NCBI GenBank assembly: GCA_016584495.1
Contig: WAID01000009.1
Location: forward strand, 992,001-1,056,000
DNA from: Celoporthe dispersa
Taxonomy: Eukaryota > Ascomycota > Sordariomycetes > Diaporthales > Cryphonectriaceae
Reading direction: 5' to 3'
DNA: 64,000 nt
This document shows, piece after piece, positions 46,556-56,691 of the stretch. A model generated the notes under the pieces. It was not told the DNA's origin. It did not search any database and saw only the letters and a program-made list of their open reading frames with translations. The first letter of the stretch is position 1. Every line of letters starts with the position of its first letter. A program made the translations under genes and the position numbers.

Positions 46556-46589
<34 letters not shown>

Positions 46590-47355
46590 CCCCTCCCAAT
46601 TAGCTGCAGGGCAGCATCGAGATCGCCAGATGTTGTTGCCCCGTTGCTCTGGGGAGAGGAGCGCTCCCTTGTCATCCTCCTGTGGTCGGGCTCTGGAATC
46701 TCCTGCTGTTATTATCTAGCGCGCCGTGCTGGTCGCACCCTCTGGGGGGGGGGGTGGCATCTCGTGCGCCACCAGGTCCTGTCTGTACGCGACAGCAGGA
46801 GGAGGGAGCAGCAACAAAGAATATCTTGGGCTCGGTTGTGACACCCTGCCTCATCCCATCCTCCGAGACCTCGCGCTCCGCAGCAGAGCTGAGATGGGAC
46901 AGAGAACCTGACACAGGAAAAAAAAGATGCTGCTGGGGAGAGGAGAGGAGCGGTAGTACCTGTGTTGCTGCAGGTTATCTGTCAGAACCGTTGCGGGCAC
47001 GTACATCAAGCCTGCAGATCACGGCCGGCCTGGTGAGCGTCCGCTCCGACCGGATTGGTCTGGATTCAAGAAGGGAGGCCTGCCTCTGGGGCCAATAGCC
47101 CCCCCTGGATGCCCTCTCTCTCTCTTTTTTTCCTTTTTCCTTTTTTTTTCTTCTTCTATCGTTCCCACCTTGTTCCTCCCTCTGGGCGGGCGGGTGGGTG
47201 TGGACGGTGGTCAGGAAGCCCTCAAGAGCCCGGCAGGATGCAGGGCTGAAGCGCGAGGGTTGGGCCATAGAAGAGAACCTGGGAAGGAGGAGGGGGAAGG
47301 GGGGGGAGGTCAGAAAGTAGCTAGTATATAGCACCATGGCAGTATTATACCACAG

Positions 47356-47380
47356 GTAGTAGCAGCAGCAGCAGCAGCAG
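47356..47380. repeat. (AGC)n microsatellite
   Basis: Short AGC trinucleotide run in the same gene-poor stretch. Confidence 0.9.
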
Positions 47381-47659
47381 TAGTACCCAATCCACGGTGC
47401 TTGTGGTGGTATGGCTGGAGCGGTAGTGCGGGTTCTGGGGCCCCAATCGAGAATTCCGGATGGCGCTGCTGTCTTGTTTGGGACTGGCGAAACCTTATCA
47501 TCTCGCCGCCGACAGGCGCTTGGGGATCGGATCGGCAGAGGAAGCAAGGTCGGGGGCGGTCATCCGGCTGTCTTACTGTGCTGTGGTGGTGGTTGAGGTG
47601 GTTGTGGTGGTGGTGGTAGCTGACACGAGGGCCCTTCAGGTGATCCATTGCCTGTCCTC

Positions 47660-47777
47660 CTGGGCTGGCTGGCTGGCTGGCTGGCTGGGAGGAGGGAAAC
47701 AGGAGGGAAAATAGATGGTTGGCTGTTCAGCGCATGCAGGCATGCATGCATGCAGGCATACATGCTACATGCATGCG
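47660..47777. repeat. (GGCT)n run and GCATGC palindrome cluster
   Basis: A tetranucleotide GGCT repeat is followed 40 bp later by a series of GCATGC/CATGCA units up to 47777. Each unit is a self-complementary hexamer. Confidence 0.85.
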
Positions 47778-49708
47778 CCTGTTGATGATGATGGGATGAT
47801 GGCGATGATGTGGTAATAGTACGGCGTAGTCAGGGCTAGGTCGTAGGATCTGTTTCCATGTCCTCTCTCTAATGTCCCTTGCCCCCCTGAAGAAATGCCT
47901 TCCCAAGAATCCCATCCCCTCCTCCCCAAACCCCACCCCCCGGTATCGAGGCACGTTTCGGCAGGCGGACAGGCGGACAGGCGCACAGAGAGGTACACAG
48001 AACAAGCTGCACACTGTGTACGTAGTATATACGATAGTACGTCTCTCTACTACTACTGCTACTGCTACTGCCACGACCAGACCATACGTGGCAGGATACC
48101 ATCCACCATGGTACAATGTACAAATAAATGTGTGGTCCTCGAGAGACGGTACATAGTACGCAGGTACTGGCCGTGCTGGGTGGTCGTACCACAGGATACA
48201 CTGACGGGCACTACTGTGGCTGTACCGCCCGTGGTACCCATGGCCACCCACCCGCCTGCACACCCTGGCCTCCTGGGCCTGGGCTCCAGGCTAAGCTCCT
48301 GGGCTGCAGGCCTGGGTGCAGGGCCTGCCCCCTCACCCTCCCCCCCGGGTGGAGCTCCTACAGCAGCCCCCCCCCCACCCCACCACAGGTGCCCACCTCT
48401 GTCCACCTGAACCCACCTGTGTGCCTTGTAGAGAGATACCACAGCAGCAGTATGTACTATGGTAGTACAGTACCCGGCCACCCTGTAGCCCACCCTGCCT
48501 TCCCCCCCCCGGACCGATCGCCAGCTCCCTCTTCCCCTAACGGACCTTGGGCGGGTCTCTTGGGCGTTTTGTTGTCCATGGCCCTTCTAAATTGCCCAGC
48601 TCCTTTTCTGTGTTGTTTTTTTTTCTTCTTTATTTTATTTCCGCCCTCCCTTCTTCCTGCTCTGCCCTCCCAGGCCGAGACTTATCAACAACAACACGGA
48701 CACACAAACCTGAGCTCTCTCTTCCTTGCGTCAATGTCTTCCCCTGCACAACAACAGCAACGACCACCACAGGGACAGGCCACGATATAGGCCAGATCTG
48801 ATCTGATTGTGAATCTTTTACCCCTCAAAAGGTCCAGGGTGGTTTTTTGATTTCTTGTGTTTTTTTGGTGGCTTTTTTTTTCTCTTTTTAAATCATTCTC
48901 TTCTTTTTTTATTCTTTTATTCTTTCAAGTGCGGGACCCGAAGAGACTTGTCTTTTGTTACGGGCTGGACGACGGTTGGTTGGCTGCACCGCCGCATCGG
49001 TACCCGAGAGAGAGACGCTCGACCGACATTTGTGATCTGGTCGGCGAACATCCACCGCTCCGCCCAAACCCCCCCCCTCCTCCTCCCATCTCCGCTCACC
49101 GTAGCGAGATCCCTATTCAATTATCCAGACTACAGACCCTTACGACCCAGAGACCGGGTGACAGTTCACACGCCTGCCGCCCTTGCTTTCCCTGGAGAGC
49201 TTCCTCGACGCCCGGGACGAGAAGGAGACCCCCCCCCCAATTGGACGACGGCCCACCTCTCTCTCTCTCTCTCTCTCGTGTGTCGGACGGGTCCTGGCAA
49301 CATCAAGCTTCTGGAACGCGAGACGACCGCTCTGGGACGAGATCTCCGCTGCTGCTGCTGCCCCCGGTCCAGGCTACACCCCGCGAGAGGAGCAATGCGG
49401 TGTGTACAGACAGGCCTGCCACCTCGTCCCGCCTCCTCCTAGGCCCAGCTCCTCTCCCTCTTCCCTCCAACCCCACCCGCCAATCTCTCAATCTCTCTCT
49501 CTCTCTCTCCTTCTCTCCCTCTCCCTCTCTCCCTGTCCCGTCAGTCATAAGCCTCAGTCATAAGCCTCTGTCTCCCTGGCCCCTCGTCGCCTCGCTCGTG
49601 TCGTCTGGCGGCCCATCCCCCTCCCCCAGATCGTCGATCCTGCCCCCCTGCCCGCTCCTCCTCCTGCCTCCTCCGCGCCCGCCCGCCCAGACAGGGAGAT
49701 CTATAGCA

Positions 49709-52005
49709 ATGCTGACGGCGTTACCTCTGGTGCGGGTACAGCAGATGGCACAGGTGATGGAGAGAAGCCCACACAGGACGCCCCTGAGCGATGGGCTTAC
49801 CAAGGACGACCCGATGGCCCCGCGCACCGTGCCCATCCTCACCCCGACCATCCAGATGTCTGGCCCGCCAGACCCCGACCCCATGGACATCACCACTCCC
49901 ACCCGCCCGTCTGCTCCTCCGTCCGCCACCAAGAGCCCCGGCCTAGACACCAACGGCGCCGCCCCCGACCCCATGAGAAATAATTCCACCACCACCATCA
50001 CCAATCCTGCCCTCGTGCCCGCCGGTGCCATGACGATGGCCGCGCCGCCGCCTGCTGCCCCCGCCGTCCAGGGGCCCAAGATCGTGCAGACTGCCTTTAT
50101 ACACAAGCTCTACAAGTGAGCAAGCTCCCCACTCCCCCTCCCCTCCTCTCCCCCCGCCACTGCTGACCTGTGACGCCCTGACAGCATGCTGGAGGACGCC
50201 ACCATAGCACACCTCATCTCCTGGTCCCCGTCCGAGGAGAGCTTCGTCATGTCCCCGAGCAACGAGTTCTCCAAGGTGCTCGCGTACGTGCAACTTCCCC
50301 CCCGGGGCCACCCCTGAAGGAGGGGCGGCAGCGGCCACGGCGGCGGCGGAGGGAGGGAAGAAGAAGAAGAGACGAGAGACACGAGGGCAGACGGGCTGAT
50401 ACGTGGGCTTTGCCAGGCAATACTTCAAACACACCAACATCTCATCGTTTTGTGCGGCAGCTGAACATGTATGGCTTCCATAAGGGTACGTACCACCAAG
50501 AAGGCTCTCTCCCTCTCTCTCTCCCTCTCGCGCGCGCGCCCACCGCGCCGGGGGGGGGGGGAGGAGGGAGGAGGGAGGGAGGGAGGAGAGCGCACAACAG
50601 CAGCTGACCTGACGGGCGTACGGCCGGGCCAGTGAGCGACGTGTTCCACAACGGGAGCCCGGAGCACCCCCTGTGGGAGTTCAAGCACGGGCAGAACAAC
50701 TTCAAGAGGGGCGACCTGGTCGGCCTGCGGGAGATCAAGCGCCGCGCCTCGCGCCACAACCTCACGCACCACCCGCAGAAGCCACCACCCCCGTCACAGC
50801 CGGGGACGCCCGCCGAGCCCATGCCGCCCGTGCCCGACGGCGCCGACCCGAGGCTGGTCAGCCTGGAGCGGGTCGTGCACGAGCTCAGCTACAGGCTGGA
50901 CCGGTCCGAGTCCAGCGCCCAGTTCGTCAACATCAAGCACCAGGCCCTCCTCGACTCGGTCAACCGGCTCCTGCACATCAACCAGGAGCTCGTGAGGGTC
51001 GTCATGTCGAACGCGGGCCCCGACAGCCCACAGTACAAAGACGGTAACAACAAGCCCTGTTCTCTCTCTCTCTCTCTCTTTTTTTTTCCCTCTCCCTCTT
51101 TTATTTACCTTTTTCCCTTTCTTTCTCTCTCTTCTTCTGCTGGCATGCGGGATGAGGAAGGAGGGCTAACCCCGTGAACAGCATACGCGCTGAACAGCGA
51201 GGTCTCGCGCCAGCTCGAGGTCATACGCGGTCTGGAGGAGCCCCACGAGGCGGCGTATTTCGACCGCCGGTCCTACTTCGGCGCCGTAGACAACGCGCCC
51301 GTCTCGCCGCGGCAGTTTCCCCAGGACGACCAGCGGAGGTCCAGCCTGGCCCCGCCGCAGCCCCGTGCGCCCTACGACTACAGGCCACAGGTGCCGTCCA
51401 ACCTCTCCATCACCACCAAGAGGCCGTACGGCTCCATCGGGGGCGGCGGCGGCGGCGGCGGCGGCGGCGGGAACCAGGGCGCCAGCAGCTCCACCGCGCA
51501 GTCCTCGCCCTCGACGCTGCGGCCCAACCCGCCACCGCCGCCTGGGCCCCCGCTCTCGGCCATCGAGCCGCCCCCGAGCAGCCTGCTGCGGCGGCACACC
51601 TCGGCCGACATCCGCGTACACGACACCTGGCGGCCCCAGCCACCGGCGCCCTACGCCTCGGGCCCGCCGTCGAGCCACCTGCCCTCGTCCCCCAGCCACC
51701 TCGGCCCCAGCGAGGACCGCCTCCGCGAATCGCTGTCCCACTATGCCTTCCCGTCACAGCCGTCCCACCCCCACTCCCGGCCGGCCAGCCCCCCGCCCCC
51801 CCAGGCCCCCGGCTACTCCAACGGCGAGACCTTCAAGCAGCTGGACAGCTTCCAGTGGGACCGGGCCATCCAGCGGAGGAGCATCTTCCAGCACGACAGC
51901 TCGGCACCCCCGACGCGCCGGGGCAGCATGGCCCACATCCTCAACAATGATGACGACAGCGATCCTCGGGGCGACGATGACCGCAAGCGAAAGCGCCTGG
52001 CATGA
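49709..52005 (+). CDS. SFL1: HSF-type DNA-binding repressor Sfl1
   Basis: Five exons (49709-50115, 50185-50283, 50417-50485, 50633-51043, 51182-52005) encode 602 aa. The HSF-type winged helix spans PKIVQTAFIHKLYNMLED, ESFVMSPSNEFSKVL, AQYFKHTNISSF, VRQLNMYGFHKVSDVF, then PLWEFKHGQNNFKRGDLVGL and REIKRRASRHN. A heptad-like segment follows (LERVVHELSYRLDRSE). The C-terminal half is Pro/Ser/Gly-rich (poly-Gly near 51440) and ends with a basic KRKRLA. In yeast, Sfl1 represses flocculation genes downstream of PKA; a morphogenesis role here is inferred. One extra T in the run 50448-50451 breaks the frame inside the recognition helix region; removing it makes all phases agree. ATG 49709 or 49757 (MERSPHRT) may be the true start. 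Confidence 0.9.
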
Positions 52006-53496
52006 GTGTAGTGCGCCTGGACTCCCGGGACCAAGCAAGAAACCGTCTTTCTTTTTTTTTTTGGGGGGGGGGGGTCACACTTTTTGTATATGTGGGATTT
52101 CCAAGGGCTTCCAGGGTTCAACTCTCTGTATTTCCCCCCATCTCTCTCTCTCTTCTTCGGAGTTAGGAGGCATCAATCGAGCAGCATCACCAGGTTGGAC
52201 TACTGAACAGCAGCTGTCGTTATCTCTAAAGATGTCGCATCACGTTTACGATACGACAGGCTCGGGGGACATAAAGGGAGGGCGCGCTGCTCATCTCAAA
52301 AGCGCCATGCGATGGATGGTCAACCCAAATGTAGCCTTCTTCTAATTAAGCACAACAAAGGAGGGCGGTCTCTTTTTCTCTTCTTTCCTTGTTTCCTTTT
52401 GTTACCCGGCGTTTAATGCCACGCATCAAGATGCTGATGCGTGAGATGGAAAGAGGACGGGGGCAGGGGGGGTGGCGAGAGGCTTGTTACACTTGTTACA
52501 GCCCAAGTCTTGCTAGATGGTTTGCTGTTGTTGTTGTGGTTGTGGTTGTAGTAATAGTAGTAGTAGTAGTAGTGAGAGTAGCAGTAGTAGTATGTGGTAA
52601 TAGTTGTTGGCTCCTTGGGTCTTGCCTGGGTGGAGTGGAATCTTCAGAGCTGGGGACGAGGAGGTTTACTACTACAGCACCCCAGCTCCCGGGGGCCAGA
52701 GGAGAGAGAGCCATCTCCTCTCTGGCCGTCACCATGAATAGAGACGTCGAGTTTTAGACATACAAACATACACACACACACAGATGGAAAGCCTACCAGC
52801 TGAGGGAGTTTGGTCTCGTGCTCGTCAGCCACAAAGAGGGTGATGAGCACTGAGGATGAGTGCCTGTCTGCCTTGTCCTGGCTGGTCCCATCTGGAGGTC
52901 TACCGGCCAGCGCTGACGGGGGCGGGTATCGACTGGGGATGAGAGTATTGAGGATGATTTTGTACACACATAAGCATATATCATATATAAGAATATCTAA
53001 AGAATCTATATGTCTAGATTCCATTTTAATAAAGCCTGGCTGTAGATAAATGTGGTGGTGAGCATGCCTAGAAAAATAGTCCTACCAGGGCAGTCAGTGG
53101 CTGTGGGCTCACTTGTCTGTAGATTATCTCGACTTCATCAGAGGTGTAGATGAATGAATGCCCGGGTGTCTCTCTCTCTGCGCAGGACCTTGACTCTGAC
53201 GTGAACCCTCCAGCCAGCCACAAATAAGATGAATACGACCCTACCAAACCCCCCTCCCTCGACACCAGAAGCACCCCAAGAGAAGCAAGGCAATCTCGCT
53301 CTTCACACATGTCCAGTATCATGTAGATAGAATAGAGCCTTCCTTGGTCACCCGCCCCCCCCCTTGCCCCCCTACCCTTAGCCCAGATCACAAAAAGAAA
53401 GAATGGCAGGGAAGAGAAGAGAAGGGGGAAAAAAAAACCAACCCTCATCAACCCGTTACACAGCAGGAGAACCAAACAACCAGGGCCAAATCAAAA
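52006..53496. other. 3' flank of SFL1 and spacer to the tRNA
   Basis: No gene is supported. A T/G run (52048-52075), a (GTA)n-like repeat (52543-52592) and CA repeats (52765-52782) are present. Confidence 0.55.
52543..52592. repeat. Imperfect (GTA)n repeat
   Basis: GTA/GTAGTAAT units with a few interruptions in the 3' flank of SFL1. Confidence 0.85.
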
Positions 53497-53662
53497 GGTC
53501 GCGTGGCGCAATCGTAGCGCGTCGGATTCCAGGGCAGAGCAGCAGACAAGGAGGGGAGGGTGCAGTGGTTTCCTCGCACGTTTCTCTCCCTCTCCTTGCT
53601 TTGTTGAGACCTATCCTCTGTGAATTTCCCGAAGGCTGCAGGTTCAAGTCCTGCCGCGATCA
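53497..53662 (+). tRNA. tRNA-Trp (CCA) with an intron of about 90 nt
   Basis: The 5' half has acceptor strand GGTCGCG, D arm GCGC-AATCGTA-GCGC, anticodon strand TCGGA and loop TT-CCA (anticodon 53529-53531). The 3' half, starting near 53626, supplies CCGA for the anticodon stem, variable region AGGCT, T arm GCAGG-TTCAAGT-CCTGC, acceptor strand CGCGATC and discriminator A. The acceptor stem pairs seven of seven with one G-T pair. A long T-run begins 3 nt downstream, as expected of a Pol III terminator. Oddities are an anticodon stem with one A-C mismatch and a D loop lacking one of the two usual G residues, so a base may be missing, or the gene may be degenerate. Confidence 0.72.
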
Positions 53663-53665
53663 GAT

Positions 53666-53738
53666 TTCTTTTTTTTTTTTTTTTTTGTAACCTTGCTTTT
53701 CTTGCTTCCCTTTTTTTTTTTTTTTTTTTTTTTTTGGT
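53666..53738 (+). terminator. T-runs after tRNA-Trp (Pol III terminator)
   Basis: Two long T tracts (about 53668-53686 and 53710-53735) lie directly downstream of the tRNA. The first is sufficient for RNA polymerase III termination. Confidence 0.75.
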
Positions 53739-54106
53739 ATGTGTCTTCATCCTTTCCACCACACACACACACACACCCTTCTTTCGGCTTGTTTGTGCAT
53801 GGTAGTGTGAGGAGCCTGTCCCCTCATCCCTCCACCTCCTTGTGTGTGACCCGACAGCAGCAGCAGCTTAGACCTTGGCTCTTTAGCACTGGGCTGGTCG
53901 TGTCTGCATCAATCAGCCTGGCTGGGTTCCTTTTAGGAGAGGCAGATGGAGATGTCTCATACATAGACACACACACATACATATATACATACAGGTAAGA
54001 GAAAGGGAAAAGCAAGAGCACGGAGGACAAGAGGGGGGTTCTTTTTTGAAAAATCTTACCAGCCCACCCTGCTACACAATAGACCAGATCATATCATGCA
54101 TGCATC
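53739..54106. other. Spacer between tRNA-Trp and the SerRS 3' end
   Basis: Only a CA repeat (53760-53777) and an AT/CA-rich stretch (53968-53996) stand out. No gene is seen. Confidence 0.6.
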
Positions 54107-55798
54107 CTACCTCAGCCTGTGCCTCGGCCCGATCTTGTCCCGCCCGTCCATCCAGGGCCGCAACACCTCGGGGATCCTGACCGTCATCTCGCCCTCGTCC
54201 CACCCGCTCTCCAGGATGGCCGCCAGGACCCTGGGCACCGCCATCGCCGTGCCGTTCACCGTCCAGGGGAAGCTCGTCTTGCCCCCCTCGCTGGCCACCC
54301 GCACCCTCGTGCCGAGCCGCCGCGTCTGGTAGTCTGTGCAGATGCTCGCGCTCGTCACCTCGCCCCAGCCCTCCGCCCTCCCCGCCGGCCCCTCCCCCTC
54401 CTCCTCCTCCTCCCCCTCCCTCTGCTCCTGCTCCTGCGCCCCAGCACCAGCACCAGCACCAGCACCAGCACCCGTCATGTCCCTCCTGGCCCGCGACGGG
54501 AACCACGCCTCGATATCGTTCTTCCGGGTCGCGCTCGCGCCCAGGTCCCCGCTCGGCATCTCCAGCACGCGGCAGTGCAGGCCCAGAGAGCCCAGGATCT
54601 CGGTCTGCATGTCGACCATCTCGTCAAAGAGCTCGCCCGCCTCGGCGGCGCAGGGCCGCGTCCACGCGAACAGCTCGACCTTGGTGAACTCGTGCACGCG
54701 GTACAGGCCCTTGGTGTCGGCCCCGCGGGCGCCGGCCTCGGCGCGGTAGCACCTGCTGACGGCGACGCGGCGGCAGGGCAGCTCGGCCTCGTCCATCACG
54801 CTGTCGGCGCGCATGCCCGCCAGTGGGATCTCGGCCGTGCCCGCCATGCACAGCTCGGGCCGGCCCCTGGCCCGGTCGGCGGCGCCCTGCGCGATCCCGT
54901 ACACCTGCGCCTCCCCGCCGGCGTCGCGCGGCTGGAACCCGCAGGCGGCGGCGATGTGGCTGTACACCATGCTCGGCGGGCTCACCTGGCCCCAGCCGTG
55001 CCGCGCCGCCGTCGCCAGCGCGTAGCTCACCAGCGCCTGCTCCAGCTGCGCCCCCTCGTTCAGCAGGTAGTACCACCCCCACCCGCTGGCCGTCGCCGCC
55101 CCGGCGAAGTCGAGGATCCCCAGCTCCGCCCCGATGTGCACGTGCGACCGCCACACCCGGTCCGACGACTCGGGCGCCGGCTCCGGGTGGTCGTTGATGT
55201 AGCTCAGCACCACCGGCTCGTCGCCGCGCGGCGTCGCCTCGCCCGTCAGGTTCGGCAGCGCCAGCGCCAGGCCCTGGATCTCCGCCTGCAGCCGCGCCTC
55301 GTCCTCCTCGATCGCGCCCAGCTGCGCCTTGAGCTGCCGGGCCTCCCCGAGGAGCTCGTCGCGCGTGCCGGGCCCGGTCCGGCCCTCATCCTCGCCCCGT
55401 GGCGAGGCCGGGTTGGCGATCTGCCGCCTGAGCAGGTTCGACCGCTCCCGCAGCGCGCGGCCCTCGCGCTGTCGCGCCTGCCATTCCTCGTGCAGGGAGA
55501 GGATGCGCGCCGGGTACGCCGCCTGGGCCCTGTAGTTGCGCTCGATGCACGTCTGCTCGTAGAGCGCCGGGTTCTGTCGGATGTGCTTGAGGTCGATCAC
55601 GGGCCTGGGCGCCGTCGTGGGGCGCACGGTGCTGCCGAGAGGAGGAGGAGGAGGAGGAGTGGCATGGTCTGATCGGAGCCGAGAGGAGACGTGGAGTGTG
55701 CGCCGTGGTACTGCTGGAGAGGCGATCCTGGGGGTCGAGGGGACGAGGGAGAGCCTTCTGCAGCGCAGACACGTGAAGGGGCGCCTGCTTGTCTTCAT
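54107..55798 (-). CDS. DIA4: Mitochondrial seryl-tRNA synthetase
   Basis: A single uninterrupted exon of 563 aa. The N terminus MKTSRRPFTCLRCRRLSL with RRTLHVSSRLRSD is a typical Arg-rich mitochondrial presequence. A tRNA-binding helical arm follows (DLKHIRQNPALYEQT; the coiled-coil region with RQLKAQLGAIEEDEARL). The class II core includes LPNLTG, GWYYLLNEGAQLEQAL, SPPSMVYSHIAAACGFQPRD, motif 2 SRCYRAEAG with GLYRVHEFTKVELF, and motif 3 FPWTVNGTAMAVPRVLAAIL. A low-complexity Gly-Ala/Gln-Glu/Glu-Gly insertion of about 40 residues (54390-54475) lies between the RNDIEAW-type segment and the EVTSASICTDYQTRRLG segment. It charges mitochondrial tRNA-Ser. No frame break is seen. Confidence 0.95.
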   Translation of the reverse strand: MKTSRRPFTCLRCRRLSLVPSTPRIASPAVPRRTLHVSSRLRSDHATPPPPPPLGSTVRPTTAPRPVIDLKHIRQNPALYEQTCIERNYRAQAAYPARILSLHEEWQARQREGRALRERSNLLRRQIANPASPRGEDEGRTGPGTRDELLGEARQLKAQLGAIEEDEARLQAEIQGLALALPNLTGEATPRGDEPVVLSYINDHPEPAPESSDRVWRSHVHIGAELGILDFAGAATASGWGWYYLLNEGAQLEQALVSYALATAARHGWGQVSPPSMVYSHIAAACGFQPRDAGGEAQVYGIAQGAADRARGRPELCMAGTAEIPLAGMRADSVMDEAELPCRRVAVSRCYRAEAGARGADTKGLYRVHEFTKVELFAWTRPCAAEAGELFDEMVDMQTEILGSLGLHCRVLEMPSGDLGASATRKNDIEAWFPSRARRDMTGAGAGAGAGAGAQEQEQREGEEEEEGEGPAGRAEGWGEVTSASICTDYQTRRLGTRVRVASEGGKTSFPWTVNGTAMAVPRVLAAILESGWDEGEMTVRIPEVLRPWMDGRDKIGPRHRLR

Positions 55799-56691
55799 CG
55801 TGTCATGTCACCAGTGATGGATGATGAATTGCCTTTTTTTTTTTTTTTCTGTGAAAGGAAGACAACGAAGAGATGAGAAAAGAAAACAAGAGAAAGAAGA
55901 AAAGGAGAAGAGAGTCCTTTTTTGTATTTTCGATTAGGCGCAGAGGAGGGAAAGAAACCCGAGTCTCATGATGTCTGTCGCCTGATCACAGCAGCCAACA
56001 CCAATAAAGAAGAAAGAAAAAAAAAGGTAGAGGGGAGAGAGGCAGGCGAGGTTACGGCCAGGGAACCAAAAGAGGAAGGATGGGCTTCTGGTGGGAGGGT
56101 CCAGGCCGACAGGGATGAGGTCTCCCCCGCAGAGCAGCCGGGCAGGCAAGGCAGGGAGCTATGACCACAGCTAAACGTGTATGCGTTACTAAGTAGCCTC
56201 TAACGTACTCAATTGACTCTGGTGTAAGGCTGTGGAAAATAATTCATACTACTACAGTCCCCCTTCCACACAGCTACAACAGATCTCAAGGGATATATAC
56301 ATGTAAAGAAAAGAACAAAAAGGGAAAGAAAGAAAAAAATAAGTAACCTGCTAACTTGTCTCTGCTTTTCCAATTGTACGACTGATCCTATCAGGACTCC
56401 CAAAAGAGCGAACCCCTCTCGCAATAATAATACCATGCATACACATACCATGCTATAAAGAGACCACCTGCGAGTCTGGGTATAATTTATCAGTTATATA
56501 ACTCAACCAGGGAGCTCTCAAGTCAAACGCCATCCCCGTCCCACCCTCTTGATGCTCCGTTCGCGATGCCATGCAACACACACACACTGCTCGATACGTG
56601 ATATAGACATGATCATGCCAGGCCGGATAAGACAGCTTCAGACACCCCGCCTCTGTGTGTCCACCCCGCGGGCTTGTTTGTTCGTCTGCCC
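55799..56691. other. SerRS promoter side and SFI1 3' flank
   Basis: No gene is visible. A-rich/T-rich stretches (55832-55850, 55990-56030, 56310-56345) mark a locally AT-rich spacer between two minus-strand genes. Confidence 0.6.

Larger units (their letters stand above)
44710..49708. other. Gene-poor 5 kb between CTF4 and SFL1
   Basis: I find no supported gene or RNA. Repeats are a TATA-like alternating run (45328-45350), A/G runs (45700-45720), (GCT)n (46102-46131), (CT)n (46555-46582), (AGC)n (47356-47380), (GGCT)n (47660-47690) and a GCATGC cluster (47731-47777). From about 48,600 the + strand is strongly pyrimidine-rich, and one frame stays open into SFL1, probably because stops are rare in such sequence. 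A long 5' leader for SFL1 is likely. Confidence 0.55.

Noticed and set aside
48857..49708. Open frame extending SFL1 upstream by about 280 codons
   Set aside because: The stretch is pyrimidine-rich, so stops are rare; the encoded Ser/Pro/Phe-rich sequence does not resemble Sfl1 N termini.
54119..55672. 517-codon open frame on + antisense to SerRS
   Set aside because: The minus strand carries all class II synthetase motifs; the + frame is Pro/Arg/Ala-rich filler.
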